Origin: JACCZX01 sp963801035
Lineage (GTDB): Bacteria; Pseudomonadota; Gammaproteobacteria; Burkholderiales; Burkholderiaceae_F
Length of the DNA: 64,000 nucleotides
Reading direction: 5' to 3'
Assembly: GCA_963801035.1 (NCBI GenBank)
Contig: CAWDDF010000003.1
Span: 806,001-870,000 of the forward strand
Shown here piece after piece: positions 9,287 to 20,300 of the stretch. The position numbers were made by a program, and so were the translations under genes. Under the pieces are notes generated by a model, which made no database searches, had not been told where the DNA came from, and saw only the letters and a program-made list of their open reading frames with translations. Position 1 is the first letter of the stretch; every line of letters begins with the position of its first letter.

Positions 9287-12200
9287 ATGGCCGAACAGCC
9301 AACGGCGCAGGGCGACGTGCCGCCGATCGCGAGCGACGTCACCGACCACCGCTGGTACAAGGATGCGGTCGTCTACCAGTTGCACATCAAGGCGTTCTTC
9401 GATTCGAACGACGACGGCATCGGCGATTTTCATGGGCTGACGGAGAAGCTCGACTACATCAAAGATCTCGGCGTCAACACGATCTGGCTGCTGCCTTTTT
9501 ATCCGTCGCCGCTGCGCGACGACGGCTACGACGTCGCCGACTATCGCAACGTGAACCCGGCGTACGGAACGCGCGCCGATTTTCAACAGTTCGTGCGCGA
9601 AGCGCACAAACGCGATCTGCGCGTGATCACCGAGCTGATCGTCAATCACACGTCGGATCAGCACCCGTGGTTTCAGGCGGCGCGCCTTGCGCCGAAGGGA
9701 TCGCCGAAACGCAACTTCTACGTCTGGAGCGACGATCCCAACCGCTACAGCGGCACGCGGATCATCTTCACCGACACCGAGAAATCGAACTGGGCGTGGG
9801 ACGATGTCGCCAAGGCTTACTACTGGCACCGCTTCTTCAGTCATCAGCCCGACCTGAATTTCGACAACCCGCAGGTCCGCAAGGCGATTTTCCGCGTGAT
9901 GCGGTTCTGGCTCGACATGGGAGTCGACGGCTTCCGACTCGACGCCATCCCGTACCTAATCGAGCGCGAGGGAACCAATAACGAAAATCTTCCTGAAACA
10001 CACGTCGTGCTGAAGGAGCTGCGCGCGCTGGTCGACGCGCACTATCCGAACGTGCTGCTGCTGGCCGAGGCCAATCAGTGGCCCGAGGATGTGCGCGAGT
10101 ATTTCGGCGACGGCGACGAGTGCCACATGGCATATCACTTCCCGCTGATGCCGCGCATGTACATGGCGATCGCGCAGGAAGACCGGCACCCGATCACCGA
10201 GATCATGCAGCAGACGCCGGATATTCCGGACAACTGTCAGTGGGCAATCTTCCTGCGCAACCACGATGAGCTGACGCTCGAGATGGTGACCAGCAAGGAA
10301 CGCGACTACATGTACCAGATGTACGCGGCCGATCCGCGCGCGCGCATCAATATCGGCATTCGCCGCCGCCTGGCGCCACTGCTCGAAAACGACATGAATC
10401 GCATCAAGCTGATGAACAGCTTGCTGCTGACGATGCCCGGCTCGCCGATTCTCTACTACGGCGATGAGATCGGAATGGGCGACAACATCTATCTGGGCGA
10501 TCGCGACGGCGTGCGCACGCCGATGCAGTGGCGGCCAGAGCGCAATGCCGGCTTCTCGCGCGCCGATCCGCAGCGGCTGTACCTGCCGCCGATCATGGAC
10601 GCGATCTACGGCTACGAGGCGGTCAACGTCGAGGCGCAGCTGCGCGAGCCGTCATCGCTGCTCAACTGGACGCGCCGCTTACTGCAGGTGCGCAAAGGAT
10701 TTCGTTCGTTCGGCCGCGGAAAGCTGACGTTTCTGCGGCCAGGCAATCGCAAGATCCTCGCCTACATTCGCGAATACGGCGACGAAGTCGTTCTATGCGT
10801 GGCCAACCTCGCACGCAATGCGCAGCCGGTCGAGCTCGATCTGTCGCGCTTCAAAACGCGTGTCCCGGTCGAGTTGATGGGGCGCACACCGTTTCCGCCG
10901 ATCGGCGAGCTACCTTACCTGCTGACGCTTGCCGGCCACGGCTTTCTCTGGTTCCGGCTTGCGTTAGACGCAGAGGTGCCGGCATGGCATGAAGAGCGGC
11001 TGCCTGCGCGCGAGCTGCCGGTCCTCGTACTGTTCGATGGCTGGGCCAGTCTGTTTCGCGAGCGGGTCGTACCGTGGCGTATGGCGCTCGCTGAAAAAGG
11101 GCGCGCGCAGCTCGAGCGCGAGGTATTGCCTGAATTCATAGCGGAGCGCCGCTGGTATTCGGCCAAAGGCGAACCGATAGAGCGCGTGGCGCTTGCCGAC
11201 CACGTCGAGTGGCAACAGGGCGCGCACTCGTGGCTGGTTGCACTCGCGCATGTCGAACCCGCGAAAGGCGATCCGCAGACGTACTTTCTGCCGCTGATGC
11301 TTGCATGGGAGCCGGATGACGAACGCACCGCGGCGTTGCTGCCGCTCGCAGTCGCCAAAGTCCGTCAGCAGGCCAAGGTCGGATTAATGGCCGATGCGCT
11401 CGCCGACGAGGCGTTTTGCCGTGCGCTGGTGCGCGGCATCGGAGCGGCAGCAGAAGTGAAGACGGCAAAAGGAAAGCTGCGGTTCAGGCCTGCTGCTGCA
11501 TTCTCGCAGTTGGCAGGCGATTCCACCGATTCGCTGCACGTCGGTGTTCCGAGCGCGCACAGCAGCAATAGCGTGGTTGCGCTCGGAGACAAGCTGTTCC
11601 TGAAAGCGTATCGCCGGCTGCAGCCAGGCGTGAATCCGGAAGGAGAAATCGGCCGCTATCTGACCGACGTCGTGCGCTTCGCGAACAGCGTACCGATGGC
11701 GGGCACTGTCGATTACGTGGCCGACGACGGCCAGGTGATGACGCTCGCGATTCTGCAAGGCTATGTCGAGAATCAAGGCGACGGCTGGACGCTGACGTTG
11801 AATTATCTGGAGCGATATCTCGAGCAGGCGCAGGCAGCAGTCGAACAGCCGACGGCCGAAGTCAGCGGGCACGGCGGATACCTGGCACTGGTACGCACGC
11901 TAGGCGTGCGCACCGGTGAATTGCACGCGGCGCTGGCGAAACCCAGCGCCGATCCGGCGTTTTATCCGGTGCCGGTCACTGCGGCCGATGTGACGGAATG
12001 GGTGAAAAGCGCGCGTGCTGCGGCGATTGCCGCGCTCGATCGGCTGCAGCGACGTGCACCCACACTGCCTGCCTCGACACGCGCCGACGTTTCACAGGTT
12101 CTAGCTGCGCGCGACTCGATTTTGGCGCGCTTCGATTCGCTCGCCGCGGAAACCGGCAGCGGGGTTCGCATCCGGATTCACGGTGACTATCACCTCGGCC

Positions 12201-12625
12201 AGGTACTGGTGGTGCAGAACGATTTTGTCATCACCGACTTCGAGGGAGAGCCGGCACGCACGCTGGCTGAGCGGCGCGCGAAGCAGTCCCCGATGAGAGA
12301 CGTCGCAGGAATGCTGCGGTCGTTCGACTACGTGCTCAGCTCGGCGTTACTGCGCACCGAGGGGACGAGCAACGAGACAAGAGCGCTGCGCGAGCGTCTC
12401 GGCACCGAATGGCTGCGCGAAACGATAGAGGCCTTCATTGAGGGCTATGACAAGGCCGCGCGGGCAGGTGGTCTTCCAGCCGCAACGGACCAAAGGCGTG
12501 GACTGCTAGAACTGTTTCTGCTCGAAAAGGCTATCTACGAGCTGAACTACGAATCAGAAAACCGGCCGGACTGGCTGCGTGTGCCGTTGCGAGGACTTTT
12601 GAAATTGCTCGGAACCAGCCGCTAA
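9287..12625 (+). CDS. treS: Trehalose synthase-maltokinase fusion (TreS-Mak)
   Basis: A 1112-residue two-enzyme protein. Residues ~20-590 are a GH13 trehalose synthase that interconverts trehalose and maltose: nucleophile D219 (GFRLDAIPY), acid/base E261 (LLAEANQ) and D327 (RNHDELTLE). Residues ~600-1112 are a maltokinase of aminoglycoside-phosphotransferase fold: the cap domain starts at PEFIAERRWYSAKG, the catalytic loop is HGDYHLGQ with D967, and the metal-binding DFEGEP holds D984. Together they turn trehalose into maltose-1-phosphate for GlgE. The chosen ATG at 9287 follows the glgE stop by 11 bases. The frame is open further back into glgE, but that part is out-of-frame shadow. Fused TreS-Mak is known in many proteobacteria. 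Confidence 0.95.
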   Translation: MAEQPTAQGDVPPIASDVTDHRWYKDAVVYQLHIKAFFDSNDDGIGDFHGLTEKLDYIKDLGVNTIWLLPFYPSPLRDDGYDVADYRNVNPAYGTRADFQQFVREAHKRDLRVITELIVNHTSDQHPWFQAARLAPKGSPKRNFYVWSDDPNRYSGTRIIFTDTEKSNWAWDDVAKAYYWHRFFSHQPDLNFDNPQVRKAIFRVMRFWLDMGVDGFRLDAIPYLIEREGTNNENLPETHVVLKELRALVDAHYPNVLLLAEANQWPEDVREYFGDGDECHMAYHFPLMPRMYMAIAQEDRHPITEIMQQTPDIPDNCQWAIFLRNHDELTLEMVTSKERDYMYQMYAADPRARINIGIRRRLAPLLENDMNRIKLMNSLLLTMPGSPILYYGDEIGMGDNIYLGDRDGVRTPMQWRPERNAGFSRADPQRLYLPPIMDAIYGYEAVNVEAQLREPSSLLNWTRRLLQVRKGFRSFGRGKLTFLRPGNRKILAYIREYGDEVVLCVANLARNAQPVELDLSRFKTRVPVELMGRTPFPPIGELPYLLTLAGHGFLWFRLALDAEVPAWHEERLPARELPVLVLFDGWASLFRERVVPWRMALAEKGRAQLEREVLPEFIAERRWYSAKGEPIERVALADHVEWQQGAHSWLVALAHVEPAKGDPQTYFLPLMLAWEPDDERTAALLPLAVAKVRQQAKVGLMADALADEAFCRALVRGIGAAAEVKTAKGKLRFRPAAAFSQLAGDSTDSLHVGVPSAHSSNSVVALGDKLFLKAYRRLQPGVNPEGEIGRYLTDVVRFANSVPMAGTVDYVADDGQVMTLAILQGYVENQGDGWTLTLNYLERYLEQAQAAVEQPTAEVSGHGGYLALVRTLGVRTGELHAALAKPSADPAFYPVPVTAADVTEWVKSARAAAIAALDRLQRRAPTLPASTRADVSQVLAARDSILARFDSLAAETGSGVRIRIHGDYHLGQVLVVQNDFVITDFEGEPARTLAERRAKQSPMRDVAGMLRSFDYVLSSALLRTEGTSNETRALRERLGTEWLRETIEAFIEGYDKAARAGGLPAATDQRRGLLELFLLEKAIYELNYESENRPDWLRVPLRGLLKLLGTSR

Positions 12626-12652
12626 GCGAACAACGAAGGAGAGCGCAACACC

Positions 12653-13369
12653 ATGGAAAACATGCAAATGATGCTTGAACCGATCCGGGCGTCACTGCAC
12701 CAGGTCGGCGCATTTCTGCCACGTGTACTGCTGGCGATTGCGATCCTGATTCTCGGCTGGCTGGTCGCAAAGGCCGCTCGATTCGCCACCGTGCGCATGC
12801 TCCGCGCAATCAACTTCAACATCGTGACGGAGAAAGCGGGCATCGATAACTTTCTAAGACAGGGCGGTGGCGCGACCGACACGACGAACGTGCTCGGCAT
12901 GCTCGTCTACTGGCTGGTGCTGCTGGCGGCGCTGATGATCGCGTTCAACAGCATGGACCTGGCGTACGTCACTGATCTGATCGGCCGCGTGCTGCTGTTC
13001 GTGCCGAAGGTGATGGTCGCGGTGCTGATCCTCGCGTTCGGCGCGTACTTCGCGCGCTTTGTCGGCGCTGCGGTTACCACTTACTGTGAGAATGTCGGCA
13101 TCAGTGATGCGGACGTGCTCGGACGATTCGCGCAGTACGCCATCATGGTGTTCGTGATCCTGGTCGCGCTTGACCAGCTGGGCCTCGGCGACATCATCCG
13201 GCAGACATTCCTGATCCTTACCGCGGCGATTGGCCTGGCGCTGGCACTGGCCTTCGGTATCGGTGGCTCGAAGCGCGCCGCTGAACTGCTGGAGCGATGG
13301 TCACGGCGTACGCCTGATACGCGGCGGACTCGGCACAGCCAACCGCAGGGTCCCGAAGACCCACACTGA
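12653..13369 (+). CDS. Small mechanosensitive-channel-type membrane protein (CmpX-like)
   Basis: A 238-residue inner-membrane protein with about five hydrophobic segments: near 22-40, 80-102, 114-138, 162-178 and 184-204. Each has the repeated TM-helix pattern of the CmpX/MscS-related family, and the last, rich in Gly/Ala (GLALALAFGIGGSKRAAE), resembles the pore helix. The protein stops there with a polar tail and lacks the MscS cytoplasmic beta domain. A strong ribosome site (AAGGAGAG, 12636-12643) precedes the ATG. It lies 27 bases after treS-mak and 42 before glgX, inside an operon of sugar enzymes. That position suggests a job in sensing or relieving turgor while trehalose is made or released. 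The role is inference; the family call is fairly secure. Confidence 0.8.
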   Translation: MENMQMMLEPIRASLHQVGAFLPRVLLAIAILILGWLVAKAARFATVRMLRAINFNIVTEKAGIDNFLRQGGGATDTTNVLGMLVYWLVLLAALMIAFNSMDLAYVTDLIGRVLLFVPKVMVAVLILAFGAYFARFVGAAVTTYCENVGISDADVLGRFAQYAIMVFVILVALDQLGLGDIIRQTFLILTAAIGLALALAFGIGGSKRAAELLERWSRRTPDTRRTRHSQPQGPEDPH

Positions 13370-13411
13370 GTTGAAGCACGAGACACTGTTGATTCGCCGG
13401 AAGCGCCGGAG

Positions 13412-15541
13412 TTGAATCCGATCACCACCGTCTGGCCCGGCCAGGCGAAACCGCTTGGCGCCAACTGGGACGGCGAAGGCGTGAATTTCGCGCTGTTCTC
13501 CGAGCACGGCGAGAAGGTCGAGCTGTGCCTGTTCGACGCCACCGGCCGCCGCGAAGTCCAGCGCATCGAGCTCGTCGAACGGACCGATCAGGTCTGGCAT
13601 TGCTACCTTCCCGAAGCGAGGCCCGGGATGCTGTACGGCTACCGCGTCTACGGTCCGTATCGTCCCGAATCGGGCTTGCGCTTCAACCCGCACAAGCTGC
13701 TGCTCGATCCTTACGCGCGCAACATTGTCGGTTCGCTGCGCTGGCACGATGCGCTGTTCGGCTACACGATCGGGCACAAGCGCGGCGACCTTTCGTTTGA
13801 CCGCCGCGACAGCGCGGCCGCGATGCCTAAATGCAAGATCGTCGAGCCGGCATTTTCCTGGGGTGACGATCGGCCGCCGAACACTCCGTGGCACGAGACG
13901 GTGATCTACGAGCTGCATGTGCGCGGCTTCACGATGCAGCACCCCGACGTGCCGCCACACCTTCGCGGCACTTACGCAGGGCTCGCGACAGCTCCCGTCA
14001 TCGACTACCTGAAGCGCCTCGGGGTCACGGCGATCGAGTTGTTGCCGGTCCACACGTTTGTCGATGACCGACGCCTGACCCAGCAGGGAATGCGCAACTA
14101 TTGGGGCTACAACACCATCGGCTATTTCGCGCCCGATGCGCGGTACTCGGCGTCGGGCAAGATCAACGAATTCAAGACGATGGTCAAGGCACTTCATTCC
14201 GCCGGTCTCGAAGTGATACTGGACGTCGTCTACAACCACACCGCAGAGGGCAACGAGCTTGGCCCGACGCTGTGCTTCCGCGGCATCGACAACTCGTCGT
14301 ATTACCGCTTGAATCCGGATGCGCCGCGCAGCTATCTGGATTTCACCGGCTGCGGCAATACGCTGAACATGCAGCATCCGCGTGTGCTGCAGCTGTTGAT
14401 GGACTCGCTGCGCTACTGGGTCGCCGAGATGCACGTGGACGGGTTCAGGTTCGACCTCGCGTCCGCGCTGGCACGTGAGCTGCACGAGGTCAACCACCTC
14501 GGCGCGTTTTTCGAGATGCTGCGACACGACCCGGTGCTGGCTCGCGTGAAGCTGATCGCCGAGCCGTGGGACCTCGGTGAAGGCGGATACCAGGTGGGCA
14601 ACTTCCCTCCGGGTTGGGCCGAATGGAACGACCGGTATCGCGACACGATGCGCGCGTACTGGAGAGGCGACGAAGGGCTGATCGGCGAGTTCGCGCGCCG
14701 TCTGACCGGCTCATCCGATCTCTATGGAACGAACGGGCGTCTGCCGCAGGCAAGCATCAATTTCATCACTGCACATGATGGCTTCACGCTGCACGATCTC
14801 GTCTCATACAACGCGAAGCACAACGAAGCCAACCTTGAAGAAAACCGCGACGGCAGCGACAACAACCTGTCGTGGAACGGCGGCACCGAAGGGCCAACGG
14901 ACGACGCAGCGATCAACGCGCTGCGCGCGCGCCAGGCGCGCAATCTGCTGGCAACGCTGCTGTTGTCACAGGGCGTTCCGATGCTGCTCGCGGGCGATGA
15001 GATCGGGCGCACGCAACAGGGCAACAACAATGCGTATTGCCAGGACAACCCGCTGAGCTGGGTCGACTGGAGCCTCAGTGAAGGTCAAAACACGCTGCTT
15101 AAGTTCGTGCGCAAAATGGTTCAGCTCAGGCGCGATCATCCGGTGTTCCGTCGCAAACAGTTCTTCCCGGAGCGCGTGCGCAAACACGACGAATCGGTCG
15201 ATATCGCTTGGCTCAAACCCGACGGCACTGAAATGACCAACGAGGAGTGGCACCACGACTTCGCGCGCTGCCTGGGTGTTTACCTGTCCGGTACGGCGCT
15301 CGGCGAGCTTGATCCGCGCGGCCGGCCCGTGCGCGACGATGATTTTCTGCTGCTGTTCAACGCGCATCACGACACGATCGACTTCAAGCTGCCCGAGTAT
15401 CAGACCGCCGGATGGCTGGCTCTTGTCGATACGGCGCGCGACGACGGGCTGCTTCCCGACGGAATTTTTCAGCCGCAAAACGTATACGCAATCGCCGGAC
15501 GCTCGCTGGTCCTGCTGCAGCGGCTGCCTCGAATCGGATGA
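13412..15541 (+). CDS. glgX: Glycogen debranching enzyme (GlgX/TreX type)
   Basis: GH13 isoamylase-type enzyme that hydrolyses alpha-1,6 branches, giving linear chains for TreY and MalQ. It has 709 residues: a CBM48 module at ~10-110, then the barrel with nucleophile D348 (GFRFDLAS), acid/base E384 (LIAEPWD) and D456 (TAHDGFTLHD). The start is a TTG at 13412, the most upstream start in frame. GGAAG at 13400-13404 is a plausible ribosome site, and no ATG occurs before the conserved N-terminus. The stop overlaps the next gene's ATG in an ATGA tetramer, so translation of glgX and treZ is coupled. Confidence 0.95.
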   Translation: MNPITTVWPGQAKPLGANWDGEGVNFALFSEHGEKVELCLFDATGRREVQRIELVERTDQVWHCYLPEARPGMLYGYRVYGPYRPESGLRFNPHKLLLDPYARNIVGSLRWHDALFGYTIGHKRGDLSFDRRDSAAAMPKCKIVEPAFSWGDDRPPNTPWHETVIYELHVRGFTMQHPDVPPHLRGTYAGLATAPVIDYLKRLGVTAIELLPVHTFVDDRRLTQQGMRNYWGYNTIGYFAPDARYSASGKINEFKTMVKALHSAGLEVILDVVYNHTAEGNELGPTLCFRGIDNSSYYRLNPDAPRSYLDFTGCGNTLNMQHPRVLQLLMDSLRYWVAEMHVDGFRFDLASALARELHEVNHLGAFFEMLRHDPVLARVKLIAEPWDLGEGGYQVGNFPPGWAEWNDRYRDTMRAYWRGDEGLIGEFARRLTGSSDLYGTNGRLPQASINFITAHDGFTLHDLVSYNAKHNEANLEENRDGSDNNLSWNGGTEGPTDDAAINALRARQARNLLATLLLSQGVPMLLAGDEIGRTQQGNNNAYCQDNPLSWVDWSLSEGQNTLLKFVRKMVQLRRDHPVFRRKQFFPERVRKHDESVDIAWLKPDGTEMTNEEWHHDFARCLGVYLSGTALGELDPRGRPVRDDDFLLLFNAHHDTIDFKLPEYQTAGWLALVDTARDDGLLPDGIFQPQNVYAIAGRSLVLLQRLPRIG

Positions 15542-17361
15542 GGCACGCGCACCGGATGCCTTTCGGTGCCGCGGTGGAACTCGGCGCAACACAATTCCGG
15601 CTATGGGCGCCGGGTGCGCGCGAAGTGGCAGTGGTTCTCAATGCGCACGATGCGCGCGTACAGCCGATGACAGCGCTCGACGATGGCTGGTTCGAGGCGC
15701 AGGTGGCGCAGGCACGCGCAGGCACGCGTTACGCATTCAGTATCAACGGTGGCACTGCAGTCCCTGATCCGGCGTCGCGTTCAAATCCTGAGGGCGTGCA
15801 CGCAGCGAGCGAGGTAATCGATCCGCGTTCGTACGACTGGCAGCACGACGACTGGCGTGGGCGGCCGTGGGAAGAGGCTGTGTTGTACGAGCTGCACATC
15901 GGCACCTTTACGCAGGCCGGCACGTTCGACGCCGCCGCCGAGCGATTTGCGTACTTGGCTGATTTGGGAGTAACTGCGATCGAGTTGATGCCGATCGCGG
16001 CGTTTCCCGGCACTCGTAACTGGGGTTACGACGGCGTGTTGCCTTTTTGCCCCGCACGCAGCTATGGCACGCCTGACGAATTGAAGCGGATGGTCGACGC
16101 AGCGCATGCCAACGGACTGATGGTGCTGCTCGACGTCGTCTACAACCACTTCGGTCCGGAAGGCAACTATCTGCACACGTATGCGCCGCAGTTTTTCAAT
16201 CCGAAACATCAAACGCCGTGGGGCGCCGCGATCAACTTCGACGGTCCGAGCAATCGCACCGTTCGCGACTTTTTCATTCACAACGCGCTGTACTGGATTG
16301 ACGAGTACCGATTCGATGGGCTGCGCCTCGATGCCGTGCATGCGATCGCCGACGACTCGCGTCCTGACATCGTGACCGAGCTGACCGAAACCGTACGCCG
16401 CCATGTCGGAGGCGAGCGACACGTACACATCGTGCTCGAGAACGATCGCAACGAAGCGCGCCGGCTCACGCGCGACGCGTCCGGGCGGCCGGTGCACGCA
16501 ACCGCGCAATGGAACGACGATATCCACCATGCGCTGCACGTACTCGTGACGGGTGAGCACGACGGCTATTACGCCGATTACGCAGCGCAGCCTCTCGCGC
16601 AGCTTGGACGCTGTCTAGCGGAAGGATTCGCTTATCAGGGAGAGCCGTCACCGTATCGCGGCGGCGAGATGCGCGGCGAGCCGAGTGCACACCTTCCGTT
16701 GAGCGCCTTCGTGACGTTCACGCAAACGCACGATCAGGTGGGCAACCGCGCATTGGGTGAGCGACTCGCGGCGATTGCCGAGCCGCGCGCACTGCGCGCT
16801 GCGGTGGCGCTGGTGCTGCTCGCGCCGTCACCGCCGATGCTATTCATGGGCGAGGAATACGCCGCACGCACGCCATTTCTTTTCTTTTGCGATTTTGGGC
16901 CTGAGCTTGCCGAGGCGGTTACGCGCGGCCGACGGGCCGAGTTCGGAAAGTTCGACGGCTTTCAGGATCCGTCGGCACAAGCGTCGATTCCAGACCCGAA
17001 TGCCCATTCGACTTATGCCGCCAGCAAGCTGGACTGGAGTGAAGCGGAGACGGCGTCCGGCAGCGAATGGCTGAAGTTTTATCGTGACTGCCTAGCCATG
17101 CGACGCAAACACATCGTGCCGCGTCTGTCCAAGGTCGCCTGCGAAGCGTCGTTCAGCATCGCGCGCGCTTCGTTGTTACATGTGTGGTGGACGCTCGAGG
17201 GCGGCGCGACGCTGCACGCACGTACCAACTTCGCGCCGGAGCTGATGCCTGATGTCGATCCACAGCCGGGCGATCCGCTGTACGAGAGTGACGTCGGGAT
17301 CGCAGCCGGCGGCACCTGGCTTCCATATGCGGTGGCCTTCAGCCTAGAGATAACGGCGTGA
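15538..17361 (+). CDS. treZ: Malto-oligosyltrehalose trehalohydrolase
   Basis: GH13 enzyme that releases trehalose from malto-oligosyltrehalose produced by TreY. With the ATG at 15538 (overlapping the glgX stop) it has 607 residues; an alternative ATG at 15556 would shorten it by six. The N-terminal beta domain begins PFGAAVELGATQFRLWAPGA. Catalytic residues are D265 (FDGLRLDAVHAI), E301 (HIVLENDRNEA) and D399 (THDQVGNR). The stop overlaps the next gene's GTG in a GTGA tetramer. Between glgX and malQ-treY, it completes the glucan-to-trehalose (TreXYZ) route. Confidence 0.96.
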   Translation: MRHAHRMPFGAAVELGATQFRLWAPGAREVAVVLNAHDARVQPMTALDDGWFEAQVAQARAGTRYAFSINGGTAVPDPASRSNPEGVHAASEVIDPRSYDWQHDDWRGRPWEEAVLYELHIGTFTQAGTFDAAAERFAYLADLGVTAIELMPIAAFPGTRNWGYDGVLPFCPARSYGTPDELKRMVDAAHANGLMVLLDVVYNHFGPEGNYLHTYAPQFFNPKHQTPWGAAINFDGPSNRTVRDFFIHNALYWIDEYRFDGLRLDAVHAIADDSRPDIVTELTETVRRHVGGERHVHIVLENDRNEARRLTRDASGRPVHATAQWNDDIHHALHVLVTGEHDGYYADYAAQPLAQLGRCLAEGFAYQGEPSPYRGGEMRGEPSAHLPLSAFVTFTQTHDQVGNRALGERLAAIAEPRALRAAVALVLLAPSPPMLFMGEEYAARTPFLFFCDFGPELAEAVTRGRRAEFGKFDGFQDPSAQASIPDPNAHSTYAASKLDWSEAETASGSEWLKFYRDCLAMRRKHIVPRLSKVACEASFSIARASLLHVWWTLEGGATLHARTNFAPELMPDVDPQPGDPLYESDVGIAAGGTWLPYAVAFSLEITA

Positions 17362-20300
17362 CGGCGGAAAGCGGCGGGCGGATGTCTCGAAGTGAAGCAT
17401 TGGCTCGACTCGCGGCCGCGCACGGCGTCGCAATCGAATACGACGATATCTGGGGCAAACGTCACCGTGTGCCCGACTCGACGCTCGAACAGTTGCTGGC
17501 CGCGATGGGCATCCGCGATGCAAAAGCGGATACCAAAACGCCGCGCGAAGACCAGGCTGAGCGCGACGAGCGGCTCATTGACCCGCTGATCGTGCTGCGC
17601 ACCAACGTGCGGCCGTGGAGGTTAAAGCTTTGCCTGCCTGCACAGGGAGCCGAATCGGTCATCGGCGTGCGCGTGGTCACCGAGGACAACAAGGAATGCG
17701 TCGACGCCACGGTCGCACTGGTGAGTCGCACTCCTTCGCCGAGCGATCGCGCAAAAGTCGATGTCGAACTCGAGCTCAGCGCCACGTTGCCGCTGGGTTA
17801 CCACCGTGCGGAGTTTGTAGCGGGCGCCGACACTATTGCGCACACGTGCCTTGCCGTAGCGCCGGCTAGCTGCTTTGTTCCTGCATCCGTGCAGACAAGA
17901 AAGGTGTGGGGCGCGGCCGTGCAGTTGTACGGAGTGCGTTCAGCGCGCAATTGGGGCATTGGCGACTTCACCGACCTTGCGAACATCGTTGCGCAATGGG
18001 GCGATCGAGGCGCGGGAATCGTCGGCGTCAATCCGCTGCATGCGATGTTTCCGCATGAGCCGCGGCATGCGAGCCCGTACAGTCCGTCGAGCCGGCTGTT
18101 CCGCAATACGCTGTACATCGATGTAGAGGCAGTGCCCGAGTTTCGCGAATGCGAAGAGGCGAAGTCGCTGGTGCAGTCGCCGGCGTTTCAGCAAAACTTG
18201 GCAGCGCTGCGTGCCACGCAGTTGGTCGACTATGTAGGCGTTGCGACCGCCAAGCGCGAGGTACTGGAACTTTTGTACCGGCATTTTCGTGAACGTCATC
18301 TGCATGCGGGTGATGCGCGCGCGCAGGCATTTCAGGCGTACGTCAAGAGCGGCGGCGAGGCGCTGCGCAGGCACGCGCTGTTCGAAGCGCTACGGCAGCA
18401 CTTCCACCGCGAAAATTCCGCATGGGGCTGGAGCGACTGGCCGCAGGAGTATCACGATCCACTCGAGCCGAGCGTCGCGCGATTCGCCGAGCAACACGCC
18501 GAGCGCGTCGAGTTCTCGATGTATCTGCAGTGGCAAGCCGAGCAGCAGTTCGCGGCGGTTGGCGCGCGCGCCCGGTCCGTCGGCCTGCCGATCGGCGTCT
18601 ACACGGATCTTGCTGTGTCGATCGATCGCGGCGGCGCCGAGGCATGGGCGAACCAGGATCTGTACGCGCTCAGTGTCGGAGTCGGTGCGCCGCCTGATGC
18701 CTTCAATGCGCAAGGGCAGGACTGGGCGCTGCCGCCGCTGATCCCGGGCCGGCTGCGCGAAGCCGGTTATGCACCGTTTCTGGCGACGCTACGCGCCAAC
18801 ATGCGCAATGCGGGCGCGCTGCGAATCGATCATGTGATGAGTCTCGCCCGCTTGTTCTGGATTCCTGCCGGGAGCTCGCCTGCTGCCGGCACGTATGTCC
18901 ATTACCCGTTCGATGATCTGCTGGGACTGCTCGCGCTCGAGAGCCATCGTCATAGCTGCCTCGTGATCGGGGAAGACCTTGGCACCGTACCCGATTACGT
19001 GCGCGAAGCGATGGCGTCGAACGCAATCCTGTCGTATCGCGTGCTGCTGTTCGAGCGCGAAGACAACGGCGAATTCAAGGCGCCTGCGGCGTATCCGGCC
19101 GAAGCGCTGGTCACTGCAACCACCCATGACTTGCCTACGCTCGCCGGTTGGTGGGAGGGCCTCGATATCGAGCTGCGCGCCGCCCATGGTTTGCTGACGA
19201 GCGAGGAAGACCGCGCGAACCAGACGAAGGACCGCGAACGTGATCGGCGCCGGCTGGTCTCTGCTCTCGAGCGGGCGCAGCTGCTGCCCGCACACACAGA
19301 CATCGACGCAGCTTCGCAGCCGATGGACCCGCTGCTTGCAACTGCGGTGCAGGCGTACCTGGCAACTACGCCTTCGCGGCTGCACGTGATTCAGCTAGAG
19401 GACGTCTTCGGTGTGCGTGAACAACCCAACCTGCCGGGCACCACCGATTCGCATCCTAACTGGCGTCGCAAGCTGCCGGTGCCAGTCGAGGCGTGGCGGG
19501 ATGATTCCCGCTTTAAGACGCTGGCAACGGTGTTGAAGCAAAAGAGGCCGCGCAGCCGAAAGCGCACCAGCCGTCGGCGAACGGCATCGCCGCCGCGCTC
19601 GCGGCCGCTGCACGTACCGCGCGCGACTTACCGCGTGCAGATGAATCGCGCTTTCACATTCGCCGACGCCACCGCGCTGGTCCCCTATCTCGCAGCGCTC
19701 GGCGTGAGCCACGTGTACTGCTCGCCCTACCTGCGCGCGCGCCCAGGCAGCTCGCACGGCTACGACATCGTCGATCACGGGACGCTGAACCCGGAGATCG
19801 GCAGCCGCGACGATTTCGAGCGCTTCGTCGCTGCGCTCAATGCGCACGGCATGGGACATCTGTGCGACGTCGTGCCGAACCACGTCGGCGTGATGGGAAG
19901 CGATAACGCCTGGTGGATGGATGTGCTCGAAAACGGGCAGGCCTCCAGCTGCGCTGAGTACTTCGATATCGACTGGGCGCCGCTCGATTCCGATCTGGCA
20001 GGCCGCCTACTGGTGCCGGTGCTTGGAGATCCCTATGGCGCAGTGCTCGAACGCGGCGAGCTGAAGCTCGCTTTCGAGCAGCAGCAGGGCTCGTTCGCAG
20101 TCACATACTTCGATCATCGATTTCCGATCGACCCGCGTACTTATCCGGCGCTGCTCGAGCCAGCGTTCGAGTCGGCGCGCGCCGATCTCGCACCGGAGGC
20201 CGCTGCAAGCGGTCGCTCGCCTCATCGACCGGCTGGGCGCATTGCCTGCGCAAACGACGGTCGATCGTGATGCCGTCGACGCACGCCGGCGCGACAGCGT

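Noticed and set aside
13301..14527. 408-codon minus-strand frame opposite glgX
   Set aside because: Shadow of glgX; no family signs, no ribosome site.
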